A stretch of DNA of 64,000 nucleotides, taken from assembly GCF_027489515.1 (NCBI RefSeq), contig NZ_JAIXZS010000020.1, forward strand, positions 1 to 64,000, written 5' to 3'. The notes under the pieces are model-generated. The model searched no databases and was not told the origin of the DNA. It saw only the letters and a program-made list of their open reading frames with translations. Within the stretch, counting starts at the first letter, position 1. Each line of letters opens with the position of its first letter. The stretch comes from Novosphingobium sp. (GTDB taxonomy: Bacteria > Pseudomonadota > Alphaproteobacteria > Sphingomonadales > Sphingomonadaceae). Positions 33,834 to 46,095 of the stretch are shown here, piece by piece. The position numbers and the translations under genes were made by a program.

Positions 33834-35897
33834 TCAGGCCGCCACCCCCAGCTGGGCCAGGATGAAGGCAAACTCCTCCGCCGTCTCACGCAGGCCCTCG
33901 AACCGGCCCGACTTGCCGCCATGCCCCGCACCCATATTGGTCTTGAGCAGCAGTTCGTTCGCGTCGGTCTTCATCTCGCGCAGCTTCGCGACCCACTTGG
34001 CGGGCTCCCAGTAGGTCACGCGCGGATCGTTGAGGCCCGCTGTCACCAGCATCGGCGGGTAGGCCTGTGCCGAGACCTGATCGTAGGGCGAATACGAGCG
34101 AATGAGGTCGAATGCGGCCTTGTCCTCGATGGGATTGCCCCATTCGGGCCACTCTCCCGGGGTCAGCGGCAGTTCCTCGTCGAGCATGGTGGCGAGGACA
34201 TCGACAAAGGGCACGTGCGCCGCCACCGCGCCCCACAGCTCGGGATCGGAATTGACCACCGCGCCCATGAGCTCCCCGCCCGCCGAGCCGCCCGCAATGG
34301 CGATCTTGCCCGCCTGCGTGAACCCTTCCGCAATCAGTCCTTTCGCCACATCGACGAAATCGTTGAACGTGTTGGTGCGCTGCTCGAGCTTGCCGGCCTT
34401 GTACCAGCGCCGCCCCAGATCATCACCGCCGCGGATATGCGCGATGGCATAGGCAAAGCCCCGGTCGATCAGGCTCAGCCGCGAGGTCGAAAAACCCGGA
34501 CCGATGGCAATGCCATAAGCGCCGTAGCCATAGAGATAGAGCGGACCACCGGGTTCGCGGCCCTTTCGCCAAACCACTGATACCGGCACCAGCGTGCCAT
34601 CGCGCGCGCTGATTTCCAGCCGCGCGGTTTCATAGAGCGAGGCGTCATAGCCGCTCGGGATTTCCTGCGTCTTCAGCAGTTCCAGCTGCCCTTCGGCAAC
34701 ATGGTAGTCGTAAACCGAAGCCGGGCTGGTCATGGACTCATAGCTGACGCGCAGCTTGTCCATCGCCCACTCAGGGTTATCGCCGAGCGAGGCCTCGTAG
34801 CTCGCCTCTGGGAAGGCAATCGGCTCGATCCGCGCTGGATCGTCGTAATAGCGCACCTCGATCCGGTCGAGCCCGCGCACCCGGCCCTCGACCACGTAGA
34901 AATCGCGGAACAGGTCGAAGCCGGTGAGGTAGAAATCCTCGGTCCCCTCGATCAACGTGGTCCATTCGCCGGGATTATTCAGCGGCGCGGTCGCCAGCCG
35001 GAAGTTCTCGTGCGTGTCGTTGGTGTGGATGAACAGCGTCTCGCCCCGCACATCCACATCGTATTCCACCCCGGTCTGCCGCGCTTTCACCAGCAGCGGC
35101 GGCGCGAGCGGATCGGCGGCGGGCACAAGGCGCACTTCACTCGTCTCATGATCGCCTGTCGAAATCACCAGCCATTCATCGTTCGCTGACAAACCGGCGG
35201 AGACGCGGAAGCCTTCGTCGTCCTCGTGGTAAAGCTCGACGTCACTCTCCACCGGTGTCCCCAGCCAGTGCAGCCGCGCGTTGTCCGTGCGCCACTGCGC
35301 ATTGGCGAGGCTGTAGACCAGCGCCTTGTCGCCCGCCGCCCAGATGAGCGCCGAAAGCGTGCCGGGAATCATGTCGGGCAGCACTTCGCCGGTCGCGATC
35401 ACCTTGATCCGCGCGGTGAAGCGCTCCGATCCGTTGTCGTCCACTGCCCAGGCGAGCAGCCGCCCGTCGCTGGAGACCGAAAGCGCACCCAGCCGGAAGT
35501 ATTCCTTGCCCTCAGCCAGCGCCACTTCGTCGAGAAGCAACTCGTCCGGTCCGCCAGCCACAGGCCGCCGCCACCACTTCTTGTACTCGGCGCCTTCCTC
35601 GTATTCGATCCAGTAGAGCCAATCGCCGTCCTTCTGCGGCACTGACTTGTCGGCTTCCTTGATCCGCCCACGCATCTCCGCAAGCAAGGTCTCGACCGTG
35701 GGCTGCAGCGGCGCCATCCGCGCCTCGAACCATGCGTTCTCCGCTTCCAGATGCGCCAGCACCTCGGCATCCTTGACCTCGGGATAGCCCGGATCGCGCA
35801 GCCAGTTGTATGGGTCCTCGATCGTCACGCCGTGGTGGGTGAACGAATGGGGCTTCTTGGCGGCGACCGGAGGCGCGGCAGGGGTGGTCTCTGTCAT
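33834..35897 (-). CDS. Oligopeptidase B-type serine peptidase (S9A)
   Basis: A 687-residue cytosolic protease cleaving small peptides after basic residues. The N-terminal beta-propeller (about residues 70-400) shields the active site; the C-terminal alpha/beta-hydrolase carries the catalytic Ser in IAGGSAGGELMG (near residue 539), Asp in TAGLNDPRVTYWEP and His in NMGAGHGGKSGRFEG. HIRGGDDLGRRWYKAGKLEQRTNTF is characteristic of PtrB. Two ATGs (35906 and 35897) precede the gene; 35897 gives the usual MTETTPAAPP start. The thioesterase follows 16 bp later. Confidence 0.92.
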   Translation of the reverse strand: MTETTPAAPPVAAKKPHSFTHHGVTIEDPYNWLRDPGYPEVKDAEVLAHLEAENAWFEARMAPLQPTVETLLAEMRGRIKEADKSVPQKDGDWLYWIEYEEGAEYKKWWRRPVAGGPDELLLDEVALAEGKEYFRLGALSVSSDGRLLAWAVDDNGSERFTARIKVIATGEVLPDMIPGTLSALIWAAGDKALVYSLANAQWRTDNARLHWLGTPVESDVELYHEDDEGFRVSAGLSANDEWLVISTGDHETSEVRLVPAADPLAPPLLVKARQTGVEYDVDVRGETLFIHTNDTHENFRLATAPLNNPGEWTTLIEGTEDFYLTGFDLFRDFYVVEGRVRGLDRIEVRYYDDPARIEPIAFPEASYEASLGDNPEWAMDKLRVSYESMTSPASVYDYHVAEGQLELLKTQEIPSGYDASLYETARLEISARDGTLVPVSVVWRKGREPGGPLYLYGYGAYGIAIGPGFSTSRLSLIDRGFAYAIAHIRGGDDLGRRWYKAGKLEQRTNTFNDFVDVAKGLIAEGFTQAGKIAIAGGSAGGELMGAVVNSDPELWGAVAAHVPFVDVLATMLDEELPLTPGEWPEWGNPIEDKAAFDLIRSYSPYDQVSAQAYPPMLVTAGLNDPRVTYWEPAKWVAKLREMKTDANELLLKTNMGAGHGGKSGRFEGLRETAEEFAFILAQLGVAA

Positions 35898-35961
35898 CCC
35901 CCGCATCTATGGTGCAGAGCATAAGCCTGCAAGGCGGGCAACACATTCCAGGACGCGAACC

Positions 35962-37767
35962 ATGCTGATGAACACCCATGAAGCCCGGCTCGATGCGCTG
36001 CGCAAGGAACTCGCGCGGCAGGAGCTCGATGGCTTCGTCATCCCCATCTCCGACGAACACATGAGCGAATATGTCGGCGCCTATGCCCAGCGCCTCGGCT
36101 GGCTGACCGGCTTCGGCGGCTCGGCCGGCTCGGCCGTCGTGCTCAAGGACAAGGCCGCGATCTTCGTTGACGGTCGCTACACCCTGCAGGTGCGCGAACA
36201 GGTCGATGGCCGGCTCTATTCGTATCAGTCGGTACCGCAGACCTCGATCGCGGCATGGCTTGGCGAACATGCCCCCGAAGGCGGTCGTATCGGCTATGAC
36301 GCATGGCTCCACGGCAAGGGCTGGGCAGACAGCACCGCCGCCGCACTGAAGCGCCGCAATGCTGCGTTGGTCGCCGTAAAGCAGAACCCCATCGATGCGA
36401 TCTGGCAGGACCGCCCCGCGCCTTCCGCTGCCCCCGCGCTCGTCCATGCGGACGAGTTCGCCGGCGCCTCCGCAAACGAGAAGCGCGCCGAAGTCGCCGC
36501 CTGGCTCACCGCGCGCGGGCTTGATGCCGCCGTGATTTCGGCGCTCGATTCGGTCGCCTGGCTGCTCAACATGCGCGGCTCGGATGTGGACTGCACGCCG
36601 GTCGCGCTCTCCCTCGTGCTCGCGCATGCAGATGGCACGGCAGACCTGTTCATCGCGCCCGAGAAGGTCACGCCTGAACTCGCCCAGCATCTCGGCAATG
36701 CCGTGCGCGTGCAGGACCGCGCCGCCTTCACCCCTGCGCTCGCCGCGCTGGCGGGCAAGAAGGTCGCGGTCGATCCCGAACGCGCGGTCGCCGCGATCTA
36801 CCAGCAGCTGGCCGCCGCCGGGGCAGAAACGGTTTCGCTCACCGATCCCACCGTGCTGCCCAAGGCCTGCAAGAACCCGGTCGAACAGGCCGGCCACCGC
36901 GCCGCGCAGGCGCGCGATGGCGCCGCGATCACCCGCTTCCTCCACTGGCTCTCCAACACTGCGCCGAAGGGCACCGAGACCGAACTCTCCGCCGCCGCCG
37001 CCTTGCGCGCCGAGCGCGAGAAGACCGGCCTGCTGCGTGATCTTTCGTTCGACACGATCTCCGCCGCCGGCCCCAATGGCGCCAGCCCGCACTACAAGGT
37101 GGACGAACACACCAACCGCGCGATCGAGCCCAACAGCGTCTACCTCGTCGATTCCGGCGGCCAGTACCTTGATGGCACGACGGACATTACCCGCACCGTG
37201 TGGATCGGCCCCGATGCGCCGCCCGCTGAAGTGAAGGATCGCTTCACGCGCGTGCTCAAGGGCCATATCGCGCTCGATCTCGCGGTCTTTCCCGAAGGTA
37301 CCAACGGCAGCCAGCTGGATAGCTTCGCGCGCCAGTTCCTGTGGTCGGCGGGCCTCGATTATGCCCATGGCACCGGACACGGCGTCGGTAGTTTCCTTGC
37401 GGTCCATGAAGGCCCCCAGCGCATCGCCAAGGCGGCGGGTGGGCAGGCGGGGACCGGCCAGCCGCTGCTTCCCGGCATGATCCTTTCCAACGAGCCCGGC
37501 TATTACAAGGCCGGCGAATACGGCATCCGCATCGAGAACCTCGTCCTCGTCGAGGAGCGCGACATTCCCGGCGCAGAGGGCAAGTTCATGGGCTTCGAGA
37601 CGCTGACCTTCGCTCCCATCGACCGCACACTGGTCGAACCCTCGCTGCTGCTGGAGCACGAGCGCGACTGGTGGAACGCCTACCACGCCAAAGTCCGCGA
37701 TCTGCTGGTACCGCAGCTGTCGGGCGCCGATCTCGCCTGGCTGGAGGCAGCCTGCGCCCCGTTGTAA
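35962..37767 (+). CDS. Xaa-Pro aminopeptidase, three-domain M24B type
   Basis: A 601-residue metalloaminopeptidase that removes N-terminal residues before proline. It has two creatinase-like N-terminal domains (residues 1-310) and a pita-bread catalytic domain. Metal ligands appear in YLVDSGGQYLDGTTDITRT (two Asp), GTGHGVGSFLAVHEGP (His), SNEPGYYKAGEYGIRIENL (Glu) and a final Glu in FETLTFAPI. The long three-domain form resembles eukaryotic aminopeptidase P1. The ATG at 35962 has AGGACG upstream; 35968 is an alternative. It diverges from oligopeptidase B, with which it may share peptide turnover. Confidence 0.94.
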   Translation: MLMNTHEARLDALRKELARQELDGFVIPISDEHMSEYVGAYAQRLGWLTGFGGSAGSAVVLKDKAAIFVDGRYTLQVREQVDGRLYSYQSVPQTSIAAWLGEHAPEGGRIGYDAWLHGKGWADSTAAALKRRNAALVAVKQNPIDAIWQDRPAPSAAPALVHADEFAGASANEKRAEVAAWLTARGLDAAVISALDSVAWLLNMRGSDVDCTPVALSLVLAHADGTADLFIAPEKVTPELAQHLGNAVRVQDRAAFTPALAALAGKKVAVDPERAVAAIYQQLAAAGAETVSLTDPTVLPKACKNPVEQAGHRAAQARDGAAITRFLHWLSNTAPKGTETELSAAAALRAEREKTGLLRDLSFDTISAAGPNGASPHYKVDEHTNRAIEPNSVYLVDSGGQYLDGTTDITRTVWIGPDAPPAEVKDRFTRVLKGHIALDLAVFPEGTNGSQLDSFARQFLWSAGLDYAHGTGHGVGSFLAVHEGPQRIAKAAGGQAGTGQPLLPGMILSNEPGYYKAGEYGIRIENLVLVEERDIPGAEGKFMGFETLTFAPIDRTLVEPSLLLEHERDWWNAYHAKVRDLLVPQLSGADLAWLEAACAPL

Positions 37768-37823
37768 GCATTTTTGTTCGTGTTATGTTCTCATAATCGC
37801 GACTCGCGGAAGAGGAGAAGAAC

Positions 37824-38198
37824 ATGATCGGTTATGTGACACTGGGGACCAACGATCTCGCGCGCGGCGCAAAGTTCTATGATGCGATCGCCGCCGAGAT
37901 GGGGGTGGGCCGCATGTACGAATGGGACGGCGCAATCGCCTGGGGCGAAGCGGGCGGCGCGGCCGGCATCGGCCTGATGAAACCCTACAACGGCGAGCCC
38001 GCCACAGTCGGCAACGGCGTGATGGTCGCCTTGGAAGCGAAGGACCCGGCGCACGTGGACCGGGTCTATGCCGCCGCGCTCGCCAACGGCGGCACTTGCG
38101 AAGGCCCTCCGGGGCCGCGCGGCGAGGGCGGGTTCTATGCCGCCTATTTCCGTGATCCCGATGGCAACAAGCTCAATGCCTTCGTGATGGGGAGCTGA
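37824..38198 (+). CDS. VOC family (glyoxalase/bleomycin-resistance fold) protein
   Basis: A 124-residue single-domain VOC protein: strands MIGYVTLGTNDLARGAKFYDAI, a middle with AIAWGEAGGAAGIGLMKPYNG, and the C-terminal PGPRGEGGFYAAYFRDPDGNKLNAFVM, where the acidic residue is a usual metal ligand. These act as dioxygenases, isomerases or binding proteins; the substrate is unknown. AGAGGAG lies 6 bp before the ATG at 37824. The cupin gene follows 5 bp after the stop, so the two are co-transcribed. Confidence 0.9.
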   Translation: MIGYVTLGTNDLARGAKFYDAIAAEMGVGRMYEWDGAIAWGEAGGAAGIGLMKPYNGEPATVGNGVMVALEAKDPAHVDRVYAAALANGGTCEGPPGPRGEGGFYAAYFRDPDGNKLNAFVMGS

Positions 38199-38203
38199 TC
38201 GCC

Positions 38204-38599
38204 ATGGCGCACCGCCTCGATACGAACCCGATCCACATCGGCCTCGGTGCGAAGGCGGTGCCCCAGCCTGCGTTCACCGGCATGGCATGGTACGGCGATT
38301 ATATCGCTCGCCACGGGGCTGATGGGGCGGAAGGCCGCCTCGTCAGCCAGCACAGCTTCACCGAAAGCTGGGATAGCTGGGAAATGCACCCGGCGGGCGA
38401 TGAAGTCGTGTTGATGCTCAGCGGCGAAGGCGTGCTCCATCAGGAGCTCGCCGATGGCACGAAAGCCGAAGTGCGCCTTGTCGCGGGCGAATATGCGGTG
38501 AACCCGCCCGGCACATGGCACACGATGGACCTGATCTCGGACGAGGCAACGGCTCTTTTCATCACCTCCGGCCTTGGGACTGAACACCGTCCGCGCTGA
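38204..38599 (+). CDS. Cupin domain protein
   Basis: A 131-residue small beta-barrel of the cupin type. Motif 1 appears around SWDSWEMHPAGDEVVLMLSGEG and motif 2 in LVAGEYAVNPPGTWHTMDLIS, which keeps the final His of the metal site. Small cupins act as isomerases, dioxygenases or sugar-binding sensors; no substrate can be inferred. It follows the VOC gene by 5 bp, and the pair may act on the same small molecule. Confidence 0.88.
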   Translation: MAHRLDTNPIHIGLGAKAVPQPAFTGMAWYGDYIARHGADGAEGRLVSQHSFTESWDSWEMHPAGDEVVLMLSGEGVLHQELADGTKAEVRLVAGEYAVNPPGTWHTMDLISDEATALFITSGLGTEHRPR

Positions 38600-38605
38600 A
38601 CCTTC

Positions 38606-38654
38606 GCGACAAAGTGCGACAAAACGCCGCGCCGGCGGGATAATGCTGCGACAA
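38606..38654 (+). promoter_or_regulatory. Direct repeats, candidate response-regulator boxes
   Basis: GCGACAAA at 38606-38613 and 38616-38623 are exactly 10 bp apart, one helical turn; a third partial copy GCGACAA is at 38648-38654. OmpR-family regulators bind such direct repeats, and one is encoded two genes downstream. The site lies 63-111 bp upstream of the EF-hand gene. Autoregulation is inferred. Confidence 0.45.
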
Positions 38655-38716
38655 CCCCGGTCTAGAGCGCAGACAGCGGAAAGCCCCCGTTCCGCCTGCA
38701 ACGAGGACCACATTCC

Positions 38717-39379
38717 ATGAAAAAAACCACGCTCGCCGCCTCTGCGGCCGTCGCACTCACTGCCGCTACGGCGCTCTATGCCGCCTACCCGGCCTTTGCC
38801 GAACCCGGCCGAGATCCCATGGGCAATGGAACGGAAACCTGGGCCGATGCCAAGGCCAAGGCCGACATGATGTGGACGAAGCTGGACGTGAACAAGGATG
38901 GTGTGCTCAATGCCGCCGACCGCGAGGCCAAGATGGCCGAGATGTTCGACATGATCGATGCCAACCGCGATGGCTCGATCAGCAAGGCCGAATTCATGGA
39001 CCACCACAAGAAGATGATGGAAGGCGGCTGGAAGGGCCGCGATGGTGCGCCCGGTGCAGGCCCCGGCGGCGGCATGGGCATGATGATGGGCCGCGGCGCG
39101 CATATGCTCCATGAAATGGCCGAGAAGGCCGATACCAACCACGACAAGACGATCACTCGCGCCGAGTTCGACACCGCGGTGAAGGCCCGCTTCGATGCTG
39201 CCGATACCAACCACGATGGCCAGCTGACCGCCGCCGAGCGCCGCGCTGCATGGATGGCGATGCGCGGCGAGCATGGCGGCTGGGGCAAGGGTCGCGGTAT
39301 GCGCGGCCATCACGGCATGGGTGGGGGCATGGGCGACGACATGGGCGATATGCCGCCGCCGCCGCCTCCCGGTGCCTGA
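38717..39379 (+). CDS. Secreted EF-hand calcium-binding protein
   Basis: A 220-residue protein with a signal peptide (MKKTTLAASAAVALTAATALYAAYPAFA). Four EF-hand loops are visible: DVNKDGVLNAAD, DANRDGSISKAE, DTNHDKTITRAE and DTNHDGQLTAAE, all with the Asp/Glu spacing needed for calcium. A Met/Gly-rich linker separates the pairs, and a Met/His/Asp-rich tail ends in PPPPPPGA. It should act as a periplasmic calcium sensor or buffer. It is the first gene of an operon with a response regulator (2 bp downstream) and kinase, so it may be the signal partner. Confidence 0.92.
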   Translation: MKKTTLAASAAVALTAATALYAAYPAFAEPGRDPMGNGTETWADAKAKADMMWTKLDVNKDGVLNAADREAKMAEMFDMIDANRDGSISKAEFMDHHKKMMEGGWKGRDGAPGAGPGGGMGMMMGRGAHMLHEMAEKADTNHDKTITRAEFDTAVKARFDAADTNHDGQLTAAERRAAWMAMRGEHGGWGKGRGMRGHHGMGGGMGDDMGDMPPPPPPGA

Positions 39380-39381
39380 GC

Positions 39382-40140
39382 ATGGCGGCAGCCCCTCTTC
39401 CTGCTAACGCCGCGACCCGCGTGCTGGTGGTCGATGACGAGGCTGCCCTGCGCGAACCCCTGTCGGACTATCTTGTCCGGCAGGGGTTCGCCGCGAGTCA
39501 GGCCGCCAGCGCTGCCGAAGCCCGCGCCCGCCTTGCGGCCGAAGCCTTCGATATCGTCCTGCTGGACATCATGATGCCTGGCGAAGACGGCCTCTCGCTT
39601 TGCCGCCACCTGATCGAGGCGCGGCAGCTTCCCGTCATCTTCCTCACCGCGCGCGGCGAGGCGACCGACCGCATCGTCGGGCTCGAGATCGGGGCCGATG
39701 ACTATGTGGTGAAGCCGTTCGATCCGCGCGAGCTTGTCGCCCGCATCCGCTCTGTCCTGCGCCGCGCCGCGCGCGCACCGGGCGCTGCCGAAAGCGCCGC
39801 CGCAGATCAGTACCATTACACGTTCGACGGCTGGCGGCTCGATCCGCTGCGCCGCCGCCTCATCGACCGGGAGGGCGCGGTCGTGGCGATTTCCTCGGCG
39901 GAGTTCCGCCTTCTCGTCGCGTTCCTCGATCATCCGCGCCAGGTGCTCGATCGGGACCGCCTGCTCGATATGGTGCAGGGCCGCGAGGCGCACTTGTTCG
40001 ACCGCGCGGTCGACAACCAGATCAGCCGTCTGCGCCGCAAGATCGAGCGCGACAGCCGCAATCCCGAACTGATCCAGACGGTGTGGGGCGGCGGCTACAT
40101 GCTCGCCGCCGAAGTGCGCCGGGTTCCAGCCGATGGCTGA
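39382..40140 (+). CDS. OmpR-family response regulator
   Basis: A 252-residue two-domain regulator, ATG at 39382, 2 bp after the EF-hand stop. Receiver (about 12-130) with acidic VVDDE, phosphoacceptor Asp near residue 62 in IVLLDIMMPGEDG and FLTARGEATDRIVGLEIGADDYVVKPFD. The C-terminal winged helix (FDGWRLDPLRRRLI...DRAVDNQISRLRRKIERD) recognises direct repeats. It should be controlled by the kinase whose start overlaps its last codons by 8 bp and may bind the GCGACAAA repeats upstream of the operon. Confidence 0.95.
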   Translation: MAAAPLPANAATRVLVVDDEAALREPLSDYLVRQGFAASQAASAAEARARLAAEAFDIVLLDIMMPGEDGLSLCRHLIEARQLPVIFLTARGEATDRIVGLEIGADDYVVKPFDPRELVARIRSVLRRAARAPGAAESAAADQYHYTFDGWRLDPLRRRLIDREGAVVAISSAEFRLLVAFLDHPRQVLDRDRLLDMVQGREAHLFDRAVDNQISRLRRKIERDSRNPELIQTVWGGGYMLAAEVRRVPADG

Positions 40141-41557
40141 ACCGGCACGGCGCCTTCGCCTCTGGCCGCGCAGCCTGCAGGGCCAGATGCTGCTGGCCAT
40201 CGCGCTCGCGCTGATGGTCGCACAAGGGCTCTCGGCCGCACTGATGTGGCGGATGCAGCACGAGCGGCACTTCGCCGGCCTCGTCAACTATGCCGCGTTC
40301 AGCCTCCTCGGCCGCAATCCCCGTGCGCAATTCGGCGCGCCTCCGCCCCCCAGCGGCGAGGGGCCGGAGATCGGCTTTCGCATGCCGCGCCCGCTGCGCG
40401 TGCAGGAGGAAGCGCGCTTCCCCGCGCTGGACGGGGACAGCCGCCGCCCGGAAATCGAGCAGGCGCTGCGCCAGGTGCTCGAAGCGCAGGGCGTCAATGC
40501 CGCCCGTCTGTTCGTGGCCGAGCGCGATCCGGCGCGCGATCCGGCGATTGCCGAATGGCTCGCCCGGCGCGGCCCGCGCATGGCCCGCCCCAAAGGCGCG
40601 CCGCGCCCGCGCCTGATCATCGCCGCCATTGGCCGCGATGATGGCACCTGGCTCACCGCGCGCCTGCTCGCCCCGCGCACCGAACGCGCGATGCTGACAA
40701 CCCTGATCCTCCAGACGCTCTTCATCTACATCGTGCTGGTCGGCGCGGTCGCTCTCATCCTGCGCCGCATTGCCCGGCCCTTGAAGGCGCTCACCGCGCA
40801 AGTCGAAGCCTTCGCCCGGTCGCGCGCGCTTGCCGGACAGCTCGAGCCGGAGGGGCCGGACGACATCCGCCGCCTGATCGACGCGCACAACGCGATGGAA
40901 CGCCGCGTCGGCGCGCTGCTCGATGAGAAGGACGTCATGCTCGGCGCCATCGGCCACGATCTCAAGACACCGCTCGCCGCGCTGCGCGTGCGGATCGAGG
41001 CGGTGGAGGACGATGCCGAGCGCGGCCGCATGGCGGCAGGCATCGAGGACATCAACCGCTCGCTCGACGATATCCTGAGCCTCGCGCGCGTCGGCCGCCC
41101 CTCCGATCCGCTCGAACAGACCGAGCTGAGCGCGCTCGTTACCGATGTCGTCGGCGAATACGAGGACATGGGCGAGGACGTCACGCTCGGCGAGGCAGAG
41201 CGCATCGTCATGCCGCTGCGCGCCACCTGGCTGCGCCGCGCGCTGCGCAATCTCGTTTCCAACGCGCTTCGTTATGGCAGCCGTGCGCGGGTCACCTTGC
41301 GGCGTGCAGGCAGCGAGGCGGTACTGATCGTCGAGGACGACGGCCCGGGCATTCCCGAGCACGAGATTGTCCGGATGCTGGAGCCGTTCACCCGGCTCGA
41401 AGCCTCGCGCAATTCATCGACCGGCGGCGCAGGGCTGGGTCTGACCCTCGCCCGCGCGATCGCCGATCAGCACGGCGGCTCGCTCACCCTCGCCAACCGT
41501 CAGCAGGACGGCGAGACCAGAGGCCTCACCGCCACGCTGCGTTTGCCACTCCAATAA
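40133..41557 (+). CDS. Sensor histidine kinase
   Basis: A 474-residue inner-membrane kinase. Membrane helices at about 15-40 and 185-210 flank a periplasmic sensing domain rich in Arg and Pro. After a HAMP segment (RRIARPLKALTAQVEAFARS), the phosphoaccepting His lies in AIGHDLKTPLAALRVRIE (near residue 272). The ATP-binding domain has the N box RRALRNLVSNALRYG, VEDDGPGIPEHE and GAGLGLTLARAIADQHGG. It overlaps the response regulator by 8 bp, so the two are translationally coupled; with the EF-hand gene the three form one operon. Confidence 0.95.
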   Translation: MAEPARRLRLWPRSLQGQMLLAIALALMVAQGLSAALMWRMQHERHFAGLVNYAAFSLLGRNPRAQFGAPPPPSGEGPEIGFRMPRPLRVQEEARFPALDGDSRRPEIEQALRQVLEAQGVNAARLFVAERDPARDPAIAEWLARRGPRMARPKGAPRPRLIIAAIGRDDGTWLTARLLAPRTERAMLTTLILQTLFIYIVLVGAVALILRRIARPLKALTAQVEAFARSRALAGQLEPEGPDDIRRLIDAHNAMERRVGALLDEKDVMLGAIGHDLKTPLAALRVRIEAVEDDAERGRMAAGIEDINRSLDDILSLARVGRPSDPLEQTELSALVTDVVGEYEDMGEDVTLGEAERIVMPLRATWLRRALRNLVSNALRYGSRARVTLRRAGSEAVLIVEDDGPGIPEHEIVRMLEPFTRLEASRNSSTGGAGLGLTLARAIADQHGGSLTLANRQQDGETRGLTATLRLPLQ

Positions 41558-41583
41558 CCCTCTCCCCGGCCGGGGAGAGGGTT
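41556..41583. terminator. 28-bp perfect palindrome at the convergent kinase/peptidase end
   Basis: AACCCTCTCCCCGG and its exact complement CCGGGGAGAGGGTT with no loop. It overlaps the kinase stop codon and lies 14 bp before the M1 peptidase stop. It is probably a bidirectional terminator, although no T-run follows. Confidence 0.6.
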
Positions 41584-41597
41584 GGGAGAGGGGGCGC

Positions 41598-44258
<2,661 letters not shown>

Positions 44259-44396
44259 AGAGGCCTTTCGAATGGCGCGGCAGGTCCGGAATGGCCCTTG
44301 CCGCATGCATGCCGTTTTGCCTGCCCCGATCCTGTTGCATCCGCAACCGGTTTCGACGAACCGCTTGCCCCCGTCGTTGAACGACAGGAGTGCCGC

Positions 44397-46016
44397 CTAC
44401 CGCAGCAGCCCGCCCAGCAACCCGCGCGCGAACCGCCCGAAGGCCGCGCCGCCGATGGACGTCGCGATCGTGCCGACAATCGCGCTCGCGCCGGATTCGA
44501 TCGGCGATGCGCGCGATTTCTTGCCGGTCATCTGCGCCGCGATCACCGATCCGGCGGAGGCGGCAATCGCGCCCACAGCGGCCTTGCCGGCCTTGCTCCA
44601 CATCGAAGGGGTCTGCCGCGCGGTGGCCCGCTGCGCCTCCACCCCTTCCGCTTCGACCTGCTGCGCCGCGGCGGCTGCATCGGCGGCCTTCTGTGCCAGC
44701 ACTTCGGCAGCGGATTCGCGGTTCACCGCAGCATCGTACTTGCCGTCATAGGGGCTGACCGACTGGATGATCGCGCGCTCCTTCGCGTCAAGCGGCCCCA
44801 GCCGCGAACGCGGCGGCGCAACCAGCGTACGCTGCACGATCCCCGGCGCGCCATCGGCATCGAGCGTGGAAACGAGCGCCTCACCCACCTTGAGCTCGGT
44901 AATCACCGTCTCGACATCGAGGTCGGGATTGATGCGGAAAGTCTCCGCTGCGGCCCGGATCGCCTTCTGGTCGCGCGGGGTAAACGCACGCAATGCATGC
45001 TGCACGCGGTTGCCAAGCTGCCCGGCGATCTTCTCGGGAATGTCGATCGGGTTCTGCGAGACGAAGTAGACGCCTACCCCCTTCGAGCGGATCAGGCGCA
45101 CGACCTGCTCCACCTTGTCGAACAGCGCGGGCGGCGCATCGTCAAACAGCAGGTGCGCCTCGTCGAAGAAGAACACCAGCTTGGGTTTCTCGGGATCGCC
45201 CACTTCGGGCAGTGCCTCGAACAGCTCCGAAAGCAGCCAGAGCAGGAACGTGGCGTAAAGCTTGGGGCTCTGCATCAGCTTTTCGGCGCTCAGCACGTTG
45301 ACCATGCCGCGTCCCTGGTCGTCGATCCTGATGAAGTCGTTGATCTCGAATGCGGGCTCGCCAAAGAACCGGTCCGCGCCCTGGCTTTCGAAGGCCAGCA
45401 GCTGGCGCTGGATCGTGCCGACGCTCGCCTTGGAAACGTTGCCGTATTTGCCAGCAAGCTCGCTCGCGTTCTCGGCGCAGGCCATCAGCGTTGCCTGCAG
45501 GTCGGGAAGGTCGAGCAGCAGCAGGCCGTTGTCGTCGGCATAGCGGAAGGCGATGTTGAGCACGCCTTCCTGCGTTTCGTTTAGGCCCATGAGGCGCGCC
45601 AGCAGCAGCGGGCCCATCTCGGAAATCGTTGTCCGGATCGGGTGCCCCGCCTCGCCGTAGAGGTCCCAGAACACCACCGGATTGTCGGCATAGACGAAAG
45701 GATCGATGCCCAGTTCCTTGGCGCGGCTCTCGATCTTGTCCGCATGCTTGAATGTCGGGCTGCCGGGCATCGCGATACCGGCAAGGTCGCCCTTCACGTC
45801 GGCCAGAAACACCGGCACCCCGCGCGCGGAGAACTGTTCGGCCATGCCCTGAAGGGTGACCGTCTTGCCGGTGCCGGTCGCGCCCGCAACAAGTCCATGC
45901 CGGTTTGCGCGGTCCAGCCGCAGCACCTGGCGTTCGCCTGTCGCACCAAGGCCAATGTAGATGTCGTCCATATGCAGTATTTCCGCCTGTGTTCCGGTTA
46001 GAACCTGATCCCGCAA
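44397..46016 (-). CDS. HerA/YjgR-type ATPase (DUF853)
   Basis: A 539-residue ATPase. The Walker A motif [17 protein letters not shown] is at residues 40-56, and the Walker B/acidic [17 protein letters not shown] and [27 protein letters not shown] are typical of the DUF853/YjgR group of HerA-FtsK relatives. It has a hydrophobic Gly-rich C-terminus. Roles in DNA processing are assumed but unproven. The start is TTG at 46016, with a strong GGAGG 7 bp upstream; the ATG at 45971 lacks an equivalent site. It diverges from pabB with a 79-bp gap. Confidence 0.88.
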   Translation of the reverse strand: MRDQVLTGTQAEILHMDDIYIGLGATGERQVLRLDRANRHGLVAGATGTGKTVTLQGMAEQFSARGVPVFLADVKGDLAGIAMPGSPTFKHADKIESRAKELGIDPFVYADNPVVFWDLYGEAGHPIRTTISEMGPLLLARLMGLNETQEGVLNIAFRYADDNGLLLLDLPDLQATLMACAENASELAGKYGNVSKASVGTIQRQLLAFESQGADRFFGEPAFEINDFIRIDDQGRGMVNVLSAEKLMQSPKLYATFLLWLLSELFEALPEVGDPEKPKLVFFFDEAHLLFDDAPPALFDKVEQVVRLIRSKGVGVYFVSQNPIDIPEKIAGQLGNRVQHALRAFTPRDQKAIRAAAETFRINPDLDVETVITELKVGEALVSTLDADGAPGIVQRTLVAPPRSRLGPLDAKERAIIQSVSPYDGKYDAAVNRESAAEVLAQKAADAAAAAQQVEAEGVEAQRATARQTPSMWSKAGKAAVGAIAASAGSVIAAQMTGKKSRASPIESGASAIVGTIATSIGGAAFGRFARGLLGGLLR

Positions 46017-46095
46017 TTCTTGTCCTCCGGAATGAAAGCGTAGGAAAGCGCTTTTTGCATCCGGATCAGTCCGCCGCTAAAGGCCGCCGACCAGC

